Below are positions 12,891 to 20,770 of a DNA stretch of 43,767 nucleotides, in pieces. Below the pieces are notes generated by a model. The model was not told where the DNA came from. It did not search any database and saw nothing but the letters and a program-made list of their open reading frames with translations. The stretch covers positions 1 through 43,767 of the forward strand of contig JAFXCE010000065.1 of assembly GCA_017521565.1 (NCBI GenBank), in the 5' to 3' direction. Numbering within the stretch: the first letter of the stretch is position 1; the number at the start of each line of letters is the position of its first letter. A program made the position numbers and the translations under genes. Source of the DNA: Clostridia bacterium (GTDB taxonomy: Bacteria > Bacillota > Clostridia > Christensenellales > Aristaeellaceae).

Positions 12891-13226
12891 ATGTACCACT
12901 TAGAGAGGCTGATGAGCGTACAGCAGGCGATGCAATACATCCCGCTGGGCAAAACTAAGATGGTGGAGGTTTTCCACGACATCGGCGCCGTAACGATTGG
13001 CAAAAAGCTGATGGTAACGGAAAGGCAATTGGCGCTGTATGTGCAGCGGCATAAGACGCAGCAGGACGATGAAACGCAGCCGAAAAGAAAAAAGCCCAGG
13101 CCGAAGATCGACACGGACGGGCTGCTGAACGAATTTGGACACATACCCACACGCCGCGAAATGCGGGAAAAGGACAAAAAGAAGGGAGCAACGAGCAATG
13201 GCAAATCAGGTTCCGGCAAAAGTTGA
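12891..13226 (+). CDS. Excisionase/MerR-like HTH protein
   Basis: A 111-residue protein, start ATG 12891 behind AAAGGAGG. Residues ~8-50 (MSVQQAMQYIPLGKTKMVEV ... GKKLMVTERQLALYVQRH) match the winged HTH_17/excisionase pattern, in which a helix-turn-helix is followed by a pick-up of the K-x-x-V-T strand. The basic tail (KRKKPRPKID) suits DNA contact. It could be the excision factor for the integrase, or a small replication regulator. Confidence 0.7.
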   Translation: MYHLERLMSVQQAMQYIPLGKTKMVEVFHDIGAVTIGKKLMVTERQLALYVQRHKTQQDDETQPKRKKPRPKIDTDGLLNEFGHIPTRREMREKDKKKGATSNGKSGSGKS

Positions 13227-13617
13227 ACTTATCCTGTCGATGCGCAAACAGGGCATGACGTACAGGGTGATTGGCGAGGCGCTGCACATGTCGGGCGAAA
13301 ACGTACGGCAGACGCTGCTGCGCTACGCTGGCGACCGGACGACAAAGCCCCGGAAATATCACATGAGCGGCGAGAGGGTCAACGGCAAGGCGTTTTGCTT
13401 TGAAGGACTGGAGCAGTGGCGGAAGGCACACGAAATGAGCGTGTACCGGGTGCTGAACAATGCGGGCATAGTACCGCCTAACGGGGGTACGTACCGGTAT
13501 ATGATCGGGAAAAAATACTCGGTCGATCTGGACGATGTGAAGCGACTGCTGAACTACACGGGGCTGACTTTCTGGGAGGCGTTTGGCGATGGGACGATCG
13601 GCCGCGGTACGCGATGA
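13198..13617 (+). CDS. HTH protein, first of a paralogous pair
   Basis: A 139-residue protein, start ATG 13198 behind AAGGGAG. HTH (LSMRKQGMTYRVIGEALHMS) at residues ~13-35. The C-terminal half (YSVDLDDVKRLLNYTGLTFW) matches the end of the next protein (LTLGDIRRIIRYTGETFEQL). It overlaps the upstream and downstream genes. DNA-binding, target unknown. Confidence 0.75.
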   Translation: MANQVPAKVELILSMRKQGMTYRVIGEALHMSGENVRQTLLRYAGDRTTKPRKYHMSGERVNGKAFCFEGLEQWRKAHEMSVYRVLNNAGIVPPNGGTYRYMIGKKYSVDLDDVKRLLNYTGLTFWEAFGDGTIGRGTR

Positions 13618-13945
13618 AATGATCGCCATGTGGCGGCAGGGGCTGACATATGAGCAGATCGGGCGCGCGTACGGCATGACCGGGAAAGGGGCTTATGCCT
13701 ACGTCCACTACAAGCCGCGCAAGCAGCCGCCAGACTGCATATACCCCGGGCTGCGTGACTGGCTTGACCGACACGGCACGCGCGCGGAGCTATACGGGGG
13801 CGCGGGATTCCGATGCAGCAGAAAAGTGTTTTACGGCAAGCTGCGCGGGGGCTCGCCGCTGACGCTCGGCGATATCAGGCGGATCATACGATATACGGGG
13901 GAAACGTTTGAACAGCTTTTCGGGGAGGGGGGTGCAGGAGGGTGA
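13589..13945 (+). CDS. HTH protein, second of a paralogous pair
   Basis: A 118-residue protein, start ATG 13589, 9 bases after GGAGG. HTH MWRQGLTYEQIGRAYGMTGK. Same design as the preceding protein, with diverged middle part. Overlaps the upstream gene by 29 bases. The pair looks like an old tandem duplication. Confidence 0.75.
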   Translation: MGRSAAVRDEMIAMWRQGLTYEQIGRAYGMTGKGAYAYVHYKPRKQPPDCIYPGLRDWLDRHGTRAELYGGAGFRCSRKVFYGKLRGGSPLTLGDIRRIIRYTGETFEQLFGEGGAGG

Positions 13946-14118
13946 ACAGTAAGACATGCAGGATTGACTATTCCGGCGCATGGGGCACATGGTCAGCCGG
14001 GTATCACGCACCGACGCTGCCGATGGACCGGAAGGCGTACGAAGAGCGGCTGCAGCTGCAGGCGCAACGGATGGCGGCAATCAAAAGAGCGGCGACCGCT
14101 GGAACGGTCAACCGCTGA
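13942..14118 (+). CDS. Small hypothetical protein (58 aa)
   Basis: GTG 13942 overlaps the upstream stop and follows GCAGGAGG. Aromatic, Gly-rich N-terminus (DYSGAWGTWSAGYH), then a charged helix (YEERLQLQAQRMAAIKRA). Not recognised. Confidence 0.6.
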   Translation: MNSKTCRIDYSGAWGTWSAGYHAPTLPMDRKAYEERLQLQAQRMAAIKRAATAGTVNR

Positions 14119-14178
14119 TGAAACGGCATTTGGGGAAATGCACAACCTCATTATAACACGGCAAGGGAGGTCTGACAA

Positions 14179-14379
14179 GTGCGACAGTATAAAGTATGCA
14201 CGTTTTGCGGGAGTCATCTGGACTACGGCGAGCGCTGCGAATGCGACGGATACGAACAGCCGGAAATTGAAACGGCAAGGCGTCCGAATTTCAACCCCCT
14301 ATACCCCCTGCCCGACTACACGTCAGACCCGAATGAATCGGCTGTAAGGCGCGCGTGGCGAGAATACTACATGAGGTAA
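14179..14379 (+). CDS. Small zinc-finger protein
   Basis: A 66-residue protein from GTG 14179 behind AAGGGAGG. CTFC and CEC near the N-terminus (14-residue spacing) form a likely zinc knuckle. The rest is Pro/Tyr-rich. Unknown role, typical early-region filler gene of Clostridia phages. Confidence 0.68.
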   Translation: MRQYKVCTFCGSHLDYGERCECDGYEQPEIETARRPNFNPLYPLPDYTSDPNESAVRRAWREYYMR

Positions 14380-14383
14380 CGAT

Positions 14384-14830
14384 ATGACGACGGTGCTTGA
14401 AAACAGGATGGTGATCGGTGAATACTACGCTCCGGTTCCGGTCCCGATTGATTGGGCGGTATGCCCCGTATGCGGCGCAAAATGGGAGCGATACCCGGAC
14501 GGCGACGCTGAGATTGACGGCAGGCCGTGGGAAAGCGGCATGTGTTCATCGCCGATCGAACCGAATGCGTGCGGCTGCTGGGCTTGCGCGATCGACAAGG
14601 CGGACGGCGAAACGCTGGCGCGGTTCATCGAGGAAAAGCGCTTGCAGAAAACGGCGCTGGAATGGGCGTTGATCAACGATTTCGACTGGCGGAATCATCT
14701 CAACGACGAATATGTTCCGGCGCTGTGGGACGCGATGAGGGCGCAGCTGATCCGGGAGGACGTGCTGCGGGATTACATTACAGATTGCGCTGACGTGGCG
14801 TTCATCGAATGGCGCCTGGGCGTGGAATAA
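14384..14830 (+). CDS. Hypothetical early protein with Cys cluster
   Basis: A 148-residue protein starting 4 bases after the upstream stop. CPVCGAKW at ~28-35 and CGCWAC at ~64-69 suggest a zinc-binding N-terminal half. The C-terminal half is helical and acidic (LEWALINDFDWRNHLNDEY). It precedes the annealing-protein gene. Family not recognised. Confidence 0.7.
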   Translation: MTTVLENRMVIGEYYAPVPVPIDWAVCPVCGAKWERYPDGDAEIDGRPWESGMCSSPIEPNACGCWACAIDKADGETLARFIEEKRLQKTALEWALINDFDWRNHLNDEYVPALWDAMRAQLIREDVLRDYITDCADVAFIEWRLGVE

Positions 14831-14839
14831 GGAGGGCAT

Positions 14840-15532
14840 ATGGACGCATTCAACACCTTGAACGCGGTGGACGTAAACGGCCACACAGAGAAAAAGAACG
14901 GGTTGACCTATCTGAGCTGGGCATGGGCCTGGGCGGAGGTCAAGAAGCGATACCCGGAAAGCTACTACACGGTGTATGAAAACGCTGCCGGCCTGAACTA
15001 CCACACGGACGGCAAAACGGCGTGGGTCAAAACGGGCGTAACGCTGATTGACGGCGAAAAGGCGCTGGAACACATTGAATACCTGCCGGTGATGGACATG
15101 CGCAACAAGTCTATTCCGGTCGGCAATATGACGTCGTTTGACGTGAACAAGGCGATTCAGCGCAGCCTGACAAAAGCGTGCGCGCGGCACGGCCTGGGGC
15201 TGTACATCTACGCCGGAGAAGACCTGCCGGAAGGTGAAGAGGCTGAAAAAAAAGTACCCCCTACCCCTCTCCCCCGAAAAATTACGGAAAGCCCCTCCCC
15301 GGTGACGGTGGAAAAGACGGCGACGGTGTACAGCCCGAAGGAGCAGATCAACGCGATCAAGCGGAAGTATGGTGTGGATGACGAGGGGTTCAAGCGCATT
15401 CGGCAGACGCTGATTCTGGGCGGGTGCATTGAGGATATCCCGTCGAGCAAGATGACGGAGGCCGATTGGCAGCAGCTTTTCCGGGCAATAGAAGTCAATT
15501 TCCCGCTGGATGAGGCAGGAGGGGCGACATGA
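14840..15532 (+). CDS. DUF1071 / Sak3-like single-strand annealing protein
   Basis: A 230-residue protein. The N-terminal ~130 residues (GLTYLSWAWAWAEVKKRYPE, DVNKAIQRSLTKACARHGLG) match DUF1071, the group of phage annealing recombinases that includes Sak3. It would anneal single strands during phage recombination. The middle (~135-160) is a Pro-rich linker, and a C-terminal helical part may bind partners. Strong ribosome site AAGGAGG; the stop overlaps the HNH gene. SSB follows two genes later, which fits a recombination module. Confidence 0.85.
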   Translation: MDAFNTLNAVDVNGHTEKKNGLTYLSWAWAWAEVKKRYPESYYTVYENAAGLNYHTDGKTAWVKTGVTLIDGEKALEHIEYLPVMDMRNKSIPVGNMTSFDVNKAIQRSLTKACARHGLGLYIYAGEDLPEGEEAEKKVPPTPLPRKITESPSPVTVEKTATVYSPKEQINAIKRKYGVDDEGFKRIRQTLILGGCIEDIPSSKMTEADWQQLFRAIEVNFPLDEAGGAT

Positions 15533-16230
15533 GCGGCTTTGCGGATGCGCAATTGGTCGACATCCGGCCTGACGGCATCCTGTGGCGCACGGCGTACGAC
15601 CCGGAGGTTGTACGCCAGCGCAGCCAGGCCGGACGGCTGTACATACGCGACGGGCGGATGATATCCGACCAGCAGCGGAAAAACATATGGGCGTTAATTG
15701 GTGAAATCTGCGCGCACAGCGGGTATCTCAAGGCTAAGGAAAAGAAAGAAGTCAACAACGCGCTGAAGATCCGCTTTTTGACGGAATGCTTCGATCAATT
15801 GACCGCGTCGGCCATCGGTCAGTTTTCCACGGGCGACGTTGACATGGAGACGGCGGCGCTATATCAGGGGTTTCTGATCGACTTTGTCGTATCGCACGAC
15901 ATACCGACGCGGCAGCCGCTCTTGTCGTACTGCGATGACATCCCGGCGGCGGTGTATGCGTGCCTGATGCACCACAAATGCATCATTTGCGGAAAGAAAG
16001 CGGAGCTGCACCACGTGGACAGGATCGGCATGGGCGGCGACCGACGCGACATGTGTCACATCGGCATGGAATGCCTGCCGCTATGCCGGGAATGTCACAT
16101 GGAGGCTCATCAGCACGGCGACAGGGCGCTGATGGACAAGTATCATCTGGAAACGATCGTGATCGACCAGAAGATTGCTAAGGAATACAAATTGGGGAAA
16201 TACAGGGAGGAAGCCGATGAAAGCATATAA
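15529..16230 (+). CDS. Putative HNH nuclease (HNHc_6-like)
   Basis: A 233-residue protein overlapping the annealing-protein gene by 4 bases. The N-terminal half is helical. The C-terminal half has CIICG, LHHVD (HNH His pair), GMGGDR, MECLPLCRECHMEAHQHG: a zinc-bracketed HNH core. Families of this type replace RuvC/NinG-type resolvases or trim recombination ends in Firmicutes phages. The nuclease assignment is secure; the exact substrate is inferred. Confidence 0.85.
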   Translation: MSGFADAQLVDIRPDGILWRTAYDPEVVRQRSQAGRLYIRDGRMISDQQRKNIWALIGEICAHSGYLKAKEKKEVNNALKIRFLTECFDQLTASAIGQFSTGDVDMETAALYQGFLIDFVVSHDIPTRQPLLSYCDDIPAAVYACLMHHKCIICGKKAELHHVDRIGMGGDRRDMCHIGMECLPLCRECHMEAHQHGDRALMDKYHLETIVIDQKIAKEYKLGKYREEADESI

Positions 16231-17023
16231 AGGTTTCAACACAGATATGACTTGCCGTGGGTATCAATTTGAAGAAGGCAAAACATACGAAGAAGAAAAG
16301 GCAAGTCTATGCAACAGGGGTTTCCACGCATGCGAGGATCCGTTGGACTGTTTGTCTTATTATCCGCTTAATAGCAGCCTGTATCACGCGGTGGAATTGA
16401 TGGATGTAGACAGCAAACGAGAACAGGACTCGAAAGTCTGCGCAAGAAGAATAAAAATCGGAGCCCGTCTGAGCATAAAAGATATCGTACAAATATCGGT
16501 GAAATACGTTAAATCTCATATTTCAGCCACTACGGGCTACAAGGCTCATGCAGCCACTACGGGCGACTGGGCTCATGCAGCCACTACGGGCGACTGGGCT
16601 CATGCAGCCACTACGGGCAACGAGGCTCACGCAGCCACTACGGGCGACTCGGCTCACGCAGCCACTACGGGCAACTGGGCTCATGCAGCCACTACGGGCT
16701 ACAAGGCTCATGCAGCCACTACGGGCTACAAGGCTCATGCAGCCACTACGGGCAACTGGGCTCATGCAGCCACTACGGGCAACGAGGCTCATGCAGCCAC
16801 TACGGGCAACGAGGCGATAGCGATAGCGGTTGGTATGGAATCGTGTGCAAAAGCTTCCCAAGGCGGATGGATAGTCCTGGCGGAGTGGGAGGAAAAGAAC
16901 GATAAGTATACCCTTGCCGGTGTGAAATCGGCGCCGGTTGATGGGATCACGATCAAAGCAGACACATGGTACATGTTGAAAAATGGGGAATTTGTCGAAG
17001 CGGAGGATAACGAATATGAATAA
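16217..17023 (+). CDS. Repeat protein with variable nonapeptide array (DUF7666-like)
   Basis: A 268-residue protein, start set at ATG 16217 behind GGGAGG. Residues 1-~103: MKAYKGFNTDMTCRGYQFEE, a small domain I recall from phages. Residues 104-202: eleven copies of the nonapeptide A-T-T-G-x-x-A-H-A, with x-x = YK, DW, DW, NE, DS, NW, YK, YK, NW, NE, NE. Residues ~205-268: a closing domain (GGWIVLAEWEE, DTWYMLKNGEFVEAE). The repeats suggest a beta-helix-like stack with two exposed variable positions. Function unknown. It overlaps HNH and SSB genes. Confidence 0.85.
   Translation: MKAYKGFNTDMTCRGYQFEEGKTYEEEKASLCNRGFHACEDPLDCLSYYPLNSSLYHAVELMDVDSKREQDSKVCARRIKIGARLSIKDIVQISVKYVKSHISATTGYKAHAATTGDWAHAATTGDWAHAATTGNEAHAATTGDSAHAATTGNWAHAATTGYKAHAATTGYKAHAATTGNWAHAATTGNEAHAATTGNEAIAIAVGMESCAKASQGGWIVLAEWEEKNDKYTLAGVKSAPVDGITIKADTWYMLKNGEFVEAEDNEYE
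16526..16822 (+). repeat. Eleven 27-bp in-frame tandem repeats
   Basis: Unit GCCACTACGGGC then two variable codons, then GCTCATGCA. Units are almost identical outside the two codons (TAC/GAC/AAC and AAG/TGG/GAG/TCG). The array gains or loses whole units without changing the frame, so copy number is likely to vary between strains. Confidence 0.97.
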
Positions 17024-17414
17024 GCTCATTTTGATTGGCAACTTGACGCGGGATCCGGAATTGCGAACGACGCCGCAGGGGATCAGCGTATGCGACTTTA
17101 CGGTAGCGGTCAACCGGAAGGCCGGCAGCCAGCAGGAAACGGATTATTTCCGCGTGACGGCCTGGCGGCAGCTGGGCGAAAACTGCCACAAGTACCTGGC
17201 GAAGGGCCGGAAGGTGTTCGTATCCGGTGCGGTGTCAGCCAGAACGTATCAGGCGCAGGACGGTTCAACGCGCGTATCGCTTGAGGTTACGGCGGACGAT
17301 GTGGAATTCCTGTCGCCTCGGAACGATGGCGCTACGCCTGCTCCGACCCATGCCGCGCCGCCGGTTATGCAGAGCGGCTACACGGTGGTAGACAACGATG
17401 AAATACCCTTTTAA
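17016..17414 (+). CDS. ssb: Single-stranded DNA-binding protein
   Basis: A 132-residue OB-fold protein. N-terminus MNKLILIGNLTRDPELRTTP, core DFTVAVNRK and VFVSGAVSARTYQAQDG, all as in bacterial SSB. A short Pro-rich linker leads to the acidic tip DNDEIPF, the usual partner-docking tail. Overlaps the repeat-protein gene by 8 bases. Would coat replication intermediates together with the annealing protein. Confidence 0.96.
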   Translation: MNKLILIGNLTRDPELRTTPQGISVCDFTVAVNRKAGSQQETDYFRVTAWRQLGENCHKYLAKGRKVFVSGAVSARTYQAQDGSTRVSLEVTADDVEFLSPRNDGATPAPTHAAPPVMQSGYTVVDNDEIPF

Positions 17415-17425
17415 CGGAGGGACGT

Positions 17426-18115
17426 ATGGATGAGTGGTTCAAGGGTCGGCTGAAGTGGCACAGATCGATCATGAAGCTCTCGGATGCGGAGGCCGGGCGG
17501 TTTGCCAAGGCGCTGTGGACGTATGCAGCGACCGGTGAAACGAGCGACCTTAGTGGACGGGAAAGCATCATGCTGGAGATGTGCATATCGACGCTCGACG
17601 AAGACCAGGCACACCGCACCAATGTATCGGCTGCCAGGGCGGCAGCCGGTGCGAAGGGCGGTAGACCCAAAACCTCAAAAGCAAACGAAAGCAAAAAAAG
17701 CAATTGCTATCCGGAAAAAGCAAACGAAAGCAAAAAAAGCAATTGCTTTAATAAGAAAGAAGATACAAGAAACAAGAAAGAAGATGCTGCTGACGCAGCA
17801 TACGCGCGCGGCGGCGGCTTTATCTCAGACGACGACGCGGACGCGATCAACGGCGCGCTGAACGACGTATTCGACGAGGCGAAGCGTGCAGGCTTCCCCG
17901 ACAATCAGGCGACGCTTGACCGCCTGAATGCGATGTGCGCGGAATACAGCCCGGAATGGGTGACGGCAGGGATCGCCGTATGCGTGGAGCGCGGCGCGTC
18001 GAATCCTGGATTTCTCGACGGCGTGCTGAAAAAGTACCGGGAGCAGGGCGGTGTGGATGATACACGCAGGACTGCAAGAAGCACGGAAGACGATTTGACG
18101 CCGCTGTGGGGGTGA
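17426..18115 (+). CDS. DUF6291-like replication protein, candidate initiator
   Basis: A 229-residue protein directly before the DnaB-type helicase. N-terminal ~70 residues (LSDAEAGRFAKALWTYAATG) match the DUF6291 type seen in phage replication modules. The middle (residues ~84-120) is Lys/Asn/Ser-rich and low-complexity, encoding two copies of KANESKKSNC. The C-terminal part (~130-215) is helical, of DnaD-like character (LDRLNAMCAEYSPEWVTAGI). Helicase loader or initiator is the likely role; the 32-bp repeats inside the gene may be its binding sites. Confidence 0.72.
   Translation: MDEWFKGRLKWHRSIMKLSDAEAGRFAKALWTYAATGETSDLSGRESIMLEMCISTLDEDQAHRTNVSAARAAAGAKGGRPKTSKANESKKSNCYPEKANESKKSNCFNKKEDTRNKKEDAADAAYARGGGFISDDDADAINGALNDVFDEAKRAGFPDNQATLDRLNAMCAEYSPEWVTAGIAVCVERGASNPGFLDGVLKKYREQGGVDDTRRTARSTEDDLTPLWG
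17677..17747 (+). repeat. Two 32-bp direct repeats, candidate origin iterons
   Basis: Identical 32-mers at 17677-17708 and 17716-17747, offset by 39 bp, each with the palindrome AGCAATTGCT. A purine-rich, AT-rich stretch (17748-17785) follows. They lie in the low-complexity middle of the replication gene, as in phages whose origin sits inside the initiator gene. Confidence 0.7.
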
Positions 18116-18119
18116 TGCG

Positions 18120-19445
18120 ATGGAGCTGCTCCGCAACCGGGACGCAGAACTGGCTGTAATCGGGTTGGCGATGCAGGATCACGCCTGCGCGGTACAATTG
18201 GCGGCGTTGCCGGACACCATGTTTGTGCATCAGGATACGCAGGCGGCGCAAAGGGCAGTATTCCGCTGCCTGCAAAACGGCCAGCTCCCGGACATGATCA
18301 CGTTGTCGGCAGAAATGGCGCGGGATATCGATCGGCCCGAACCTATGCTGATCGACTGCATGCAAAAGGGCTTCGCGCCGTCGATGTACGGGCAGTATCT
18401 GGGCATACTGGACGATTGCCGGATGCGGCGGTTATTGAAAACGCAGGGCGCGGCGCTGATCACGGCAGCCGGGGACCCTGCTTGCGCGGCAGATGCGGCG
18501 GCGGCGATGGCGGCGGAGGCGCTTAGGGGAAGTGAAATACAGACGGGATCGATCAGCGCGGCGGAAGCGGTGCGGGAACTGACGAAATCCCTGACGGAAT
18601 CCAGGGAGGGACGTTGCTACACAGGTATTGCCGACCTTGACCGCCTGACGGGCGGTATACGGGGCGGAAAGCTGATTGTGATCGGCGCACGGCCCGGCGT
18701 GGGCAAAACGGCGCTTGCGATCCAGATGGCCGAATATGTGGCGCAGCACTGCGCGCCGGTGCTGTTTGTCTCGCTGGAAATGGACGGCGCGGAAATCATG
18801 AGCCGCATTGCGGCGGCAAAAAGCGGCGTGGACGTGCAATGCATGGAATCGGGCAACATGACGGACGATGAGGCAATCGCCGTGGGCGCAATCGTGCCGG
18901 AATTGTCTGCGATACCGCTGCGGATATCCACGCGTACCAATACCCCGGCGCTGATCCGGAAGGAAGCGGCGGCGATGCAGTACCGGGACGGCTTGGGCAT
19001 GATTGTAATTGACTACCTGCAGCTTTTGCATGCATCGGGCAAATCATCCAGCCGCTACGATGAAATATCGTCGATCAGCCGGGATCTGAAACAGCTGGCG
19101 ATGGATTTAGGCGTGCCAGTGCTGGCGCTGACGCAATTTAACCGGCAATCAGAAGGCGGGGTAAATGGCAAAAGCGAAAAGCGCAAGCCGCAGATGTCGG
19201 AGGCGAAGGAAAGTGGCAGCATTGAGCAGGACGCGAACATGTTTCTCACCCTATGGGAGCCACCGGAACCGTTTGAGGATCATTCCCCGGCCTGGTGGGC
19301 GAAACGCACGTGCGAGCAGCTGGATTGGGCGATGATGGCGCTGCACGTAGACAAAAACAGGCAGGGGCGCACGGGATGTATCTATCTGGGCTTTGACAGG
19401 CCGCATATGACGTTCCACTGCCTTGACAGGAGAGAAAAAGCATGA
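18120..19445 (+). CDS. DnaB-type replicative helicase
   Basis: A 441-residue protein. N-terminal helical domain (~1-105), linker, and RecA-like domain (~160-441). Walker A GARPGVGKTA at ~188-197, Walker B IVIDYLQLL at ~296-304, then the SLEM-D motif FVSLEMDG and the arginine-containing DKNRQGRTG loop near the C-terminus. It would unwind the phage replication fork as a hexamer. It follows the candidate initiator by 4 bases and overlaps the RusA-like gene by 4. Confidence 0.95.
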   Translation: MELLRNRDAELAVIGLAMQDHACAVQLAALPDTMFVHQDTQAAQRAVFRCLQNGQLPDMITLSAEMARDIDRPEPMLIDCMQKGFAPSMYGQYLGILDDCRMRRLLKTQGAALITAAGDPACAADAAAAMAAEALRGSEIQTGSISAAEAVRELTKSLTESREGRCYTGIADLDRLTGGIRGGKLIVIGARPGVGKTALAIQMAEYVAQHCAPVLFVSLEMDGAEIMSRIAAAKSGVDVQCMESGNMTDDEAIAVGAIVPELSAIPLRISTRTNTPALIRKEAAAMQYRDGLGMIVIDYLQLLHASGKSSSRYDEISSISRDLKQLAMDLGVPVLALTQFNRQSEGGVNGKSEKRKPQMSEAKESGSIEQDANMFLTLWEPPEPFEDHSPAWWAKRTCEQLDWAMMALHVDKNRQGRTGCIYLGFDRPHMTFHCLDRREKA

Positions 19446-19858
19446 TTGAAAAACGCAAATTCGTCTTGGACGGTCCTCCGCGGGGCCAGGGGCGCCCCCG
19501 ATGGGGCAACGGACGCGCATACAAGGCGCGGGAAGACGTGTCATGGGAGAGCAGCATTGCGGCGGCGTATTGGCGGGATAATCCGCGGGCGCCGAAATAC
19601 ACGGGGCAGGTGCATGTGACTATCGAAGCATACCTGCCGATACCGCAAAGCGCTAACCGGGCCGCAAGGTTTGACATGGCAGCAAACAAGCAGCCGGCGC
19701 TGAAAAAACCGGACGTGGACAACGTGGCAAAGGCGGTGCTGGACGCCCTGAACGGCGTCGCATGGAACGATGACAAGCAGATTACGCTGCTGATTGTGCA
19801 AAAGCTATACAGCGATGACCCGCACCTGACGGTACGGCTGAGGGGCGTGTCGGAATAA
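19442..19858 (+). CDS. RusA-family Holliday junction resolvase
   Basis: A 138-residue protein. The key block KPDVDNVAKAVLDALNGVAW-NDDKQI holds the catalytic aspartates of RusA, and the N-terminal GPPRGQGRPRW fits the family start. It cuts four-way junctions made during recombination-linked replication. Start overlaps the helicase gene. Confidence 0.93.
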   Translation: MIEKRKFVLDGPPRGQGRPRWGNGRAYKAREDVSWESSIAAAYWRDNPRAPKYTGQVHVTIEAYLPIPQSANRAARFDMAANKQPALKKPDVDNVAKAVLDALNGVAWNDDKQITLLIVQKLYSDDPHLTVRLRGVSE

Positions 19859-19880
19859 AAACGGCAAGGGGGAATGCAAC

Positions 19881-20429
19881 ATGAAAACATACACGCTGCG
19901 GATGCCTGACGGGCGGAACTACGTGGTGGACGATGCGATTTGCGATCAGCTCAACCGTGAGCAGGGGCGCGAACGCGTGCCGGGAACGGTGCTGGACGGC
20001 CTGATCCTGATGAAATGCGGGTGCATCGCGATGGAAGCCGGGATGCGGGAATGCGAAAAGATGGCCAAAAAGCGCAAAGCATGGTCCCGGCTGCGGCCTG
20101 GCCAGAAGATGGTAGAAAACACGGTGGACGCGCTATTGGAAACACTGGAGGCGCGGCAGTTTATCAGCGCACAGAACAACTTCAACGCGGTGACGCTGAC
20201 GGTTTCCTCGCTGCCGGTGCAGCAATACACCAACATCCGGCAGGATTACCTATCGGAGGTCACGAAGGCCGCGACGGCGAACTGCGCCGCGACGTGCGTG
20301 CTCACCCGTGACGAAGCGAAGCACTGCAAGCTGCGCCGGGCGTTGGATCAAATTCCGGGGATGAAGCAGGCCGCACGGGAGCAGGTGTTCGCGCTGGGCG
20401 GCTGCCCATATATGACGGTGGAGGGATGA
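19881..20429 (+). CDS. Hypothetical early protein
   Basis: A 182-residue protein behind AAGGGGG. N-terminal strand pair (YTLRMPDGRNYVVDD), helical remainder with scattered Cys (CGCIAME, CAATCV, GGCPYM). No family recognised. It is part of the replication-region operon. Confidence 0.7.
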   Translation: MKTYTLRMPDGRNYVVDDAICDQLNREQGRERVPGTVLDGLILMKCGCIAMEAGMRECEKMAKKRKAWSRLRPGQKMVENTVDALLETLEARQFISAQNNFNAVTLTVSSLPVQQYTNIRQDYLSEVTKAATANCAATCVLTRDEAKHCKLRRALDQIPGMKQAAREQVFALGGCPYMTVEG

Positions 20430-20431
20430 CG

Positions 20432-20770
20432 ATGGACTACAAACGCACAATCCGCAAGCTGGTATGCTGCGCCACGCCGGGCGGGTGCAATGACTGCCCT
20501 GACAAGATGGACACGACCGGCTGCGGGGTCAAGCTGTACAGAGAGGCGGCGGAGACATTGAAGAACGCCGTGGTGGAAATTGAAGCTCTGAAGCACGCCA
20601 TGGCGAAGGTTGATATAGACTGTGCGTACTGCGCGCACAAGGATGAGTATGCGCGGGAGTGCATGGCGGCGGACTTCGAATGTGAGCGGTGCACGGCAGC
20701 TGACTGCGCATGCCGGAAGTGCCGTGAAGCGCCGGGGCGGTGCTGGGAGTGGGGAGGAAGGAAAGGATGA
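20432..20770 (+). CDS. Cys-rich hypothetical protein
   Basis: A 112-residue protein, start set at ATG 20432, 7 bases after GGAGG (ATG 20426 is too close). It holds about 17 cysteines in CxxC-like pairs (CNDCPDK; CAYCAHK; CERCTAADCACRKC), forming probably two zinc modules around a short coiled coil. Overlaps the next gene by 4 bases. Confidence 0.72.
   Translation: MDYKRTIRKLVCCATPGGCNDCPDKMDTTGCGVKLYREAAETLKNAVVEIEALKHAMAKVDIDCAYCAHKDEYARECMAADFECERCTAADCACRKCREAPGRCWEWGGRKG

Noticed and set aside
16526-16822. Regular 27-bp repeats as a CRISPR array
   Set aside because: There are no unique spacers; the repeats are contiguous, in frame and translated into a nonapeptide array.
16523-17113. 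Repeat-containing reading frame on the minus strand
   Set aside because: It is the mirror of the 27-bp repeats and lacks a ribosome site; the plus-strand frame has conserved flanking domains.
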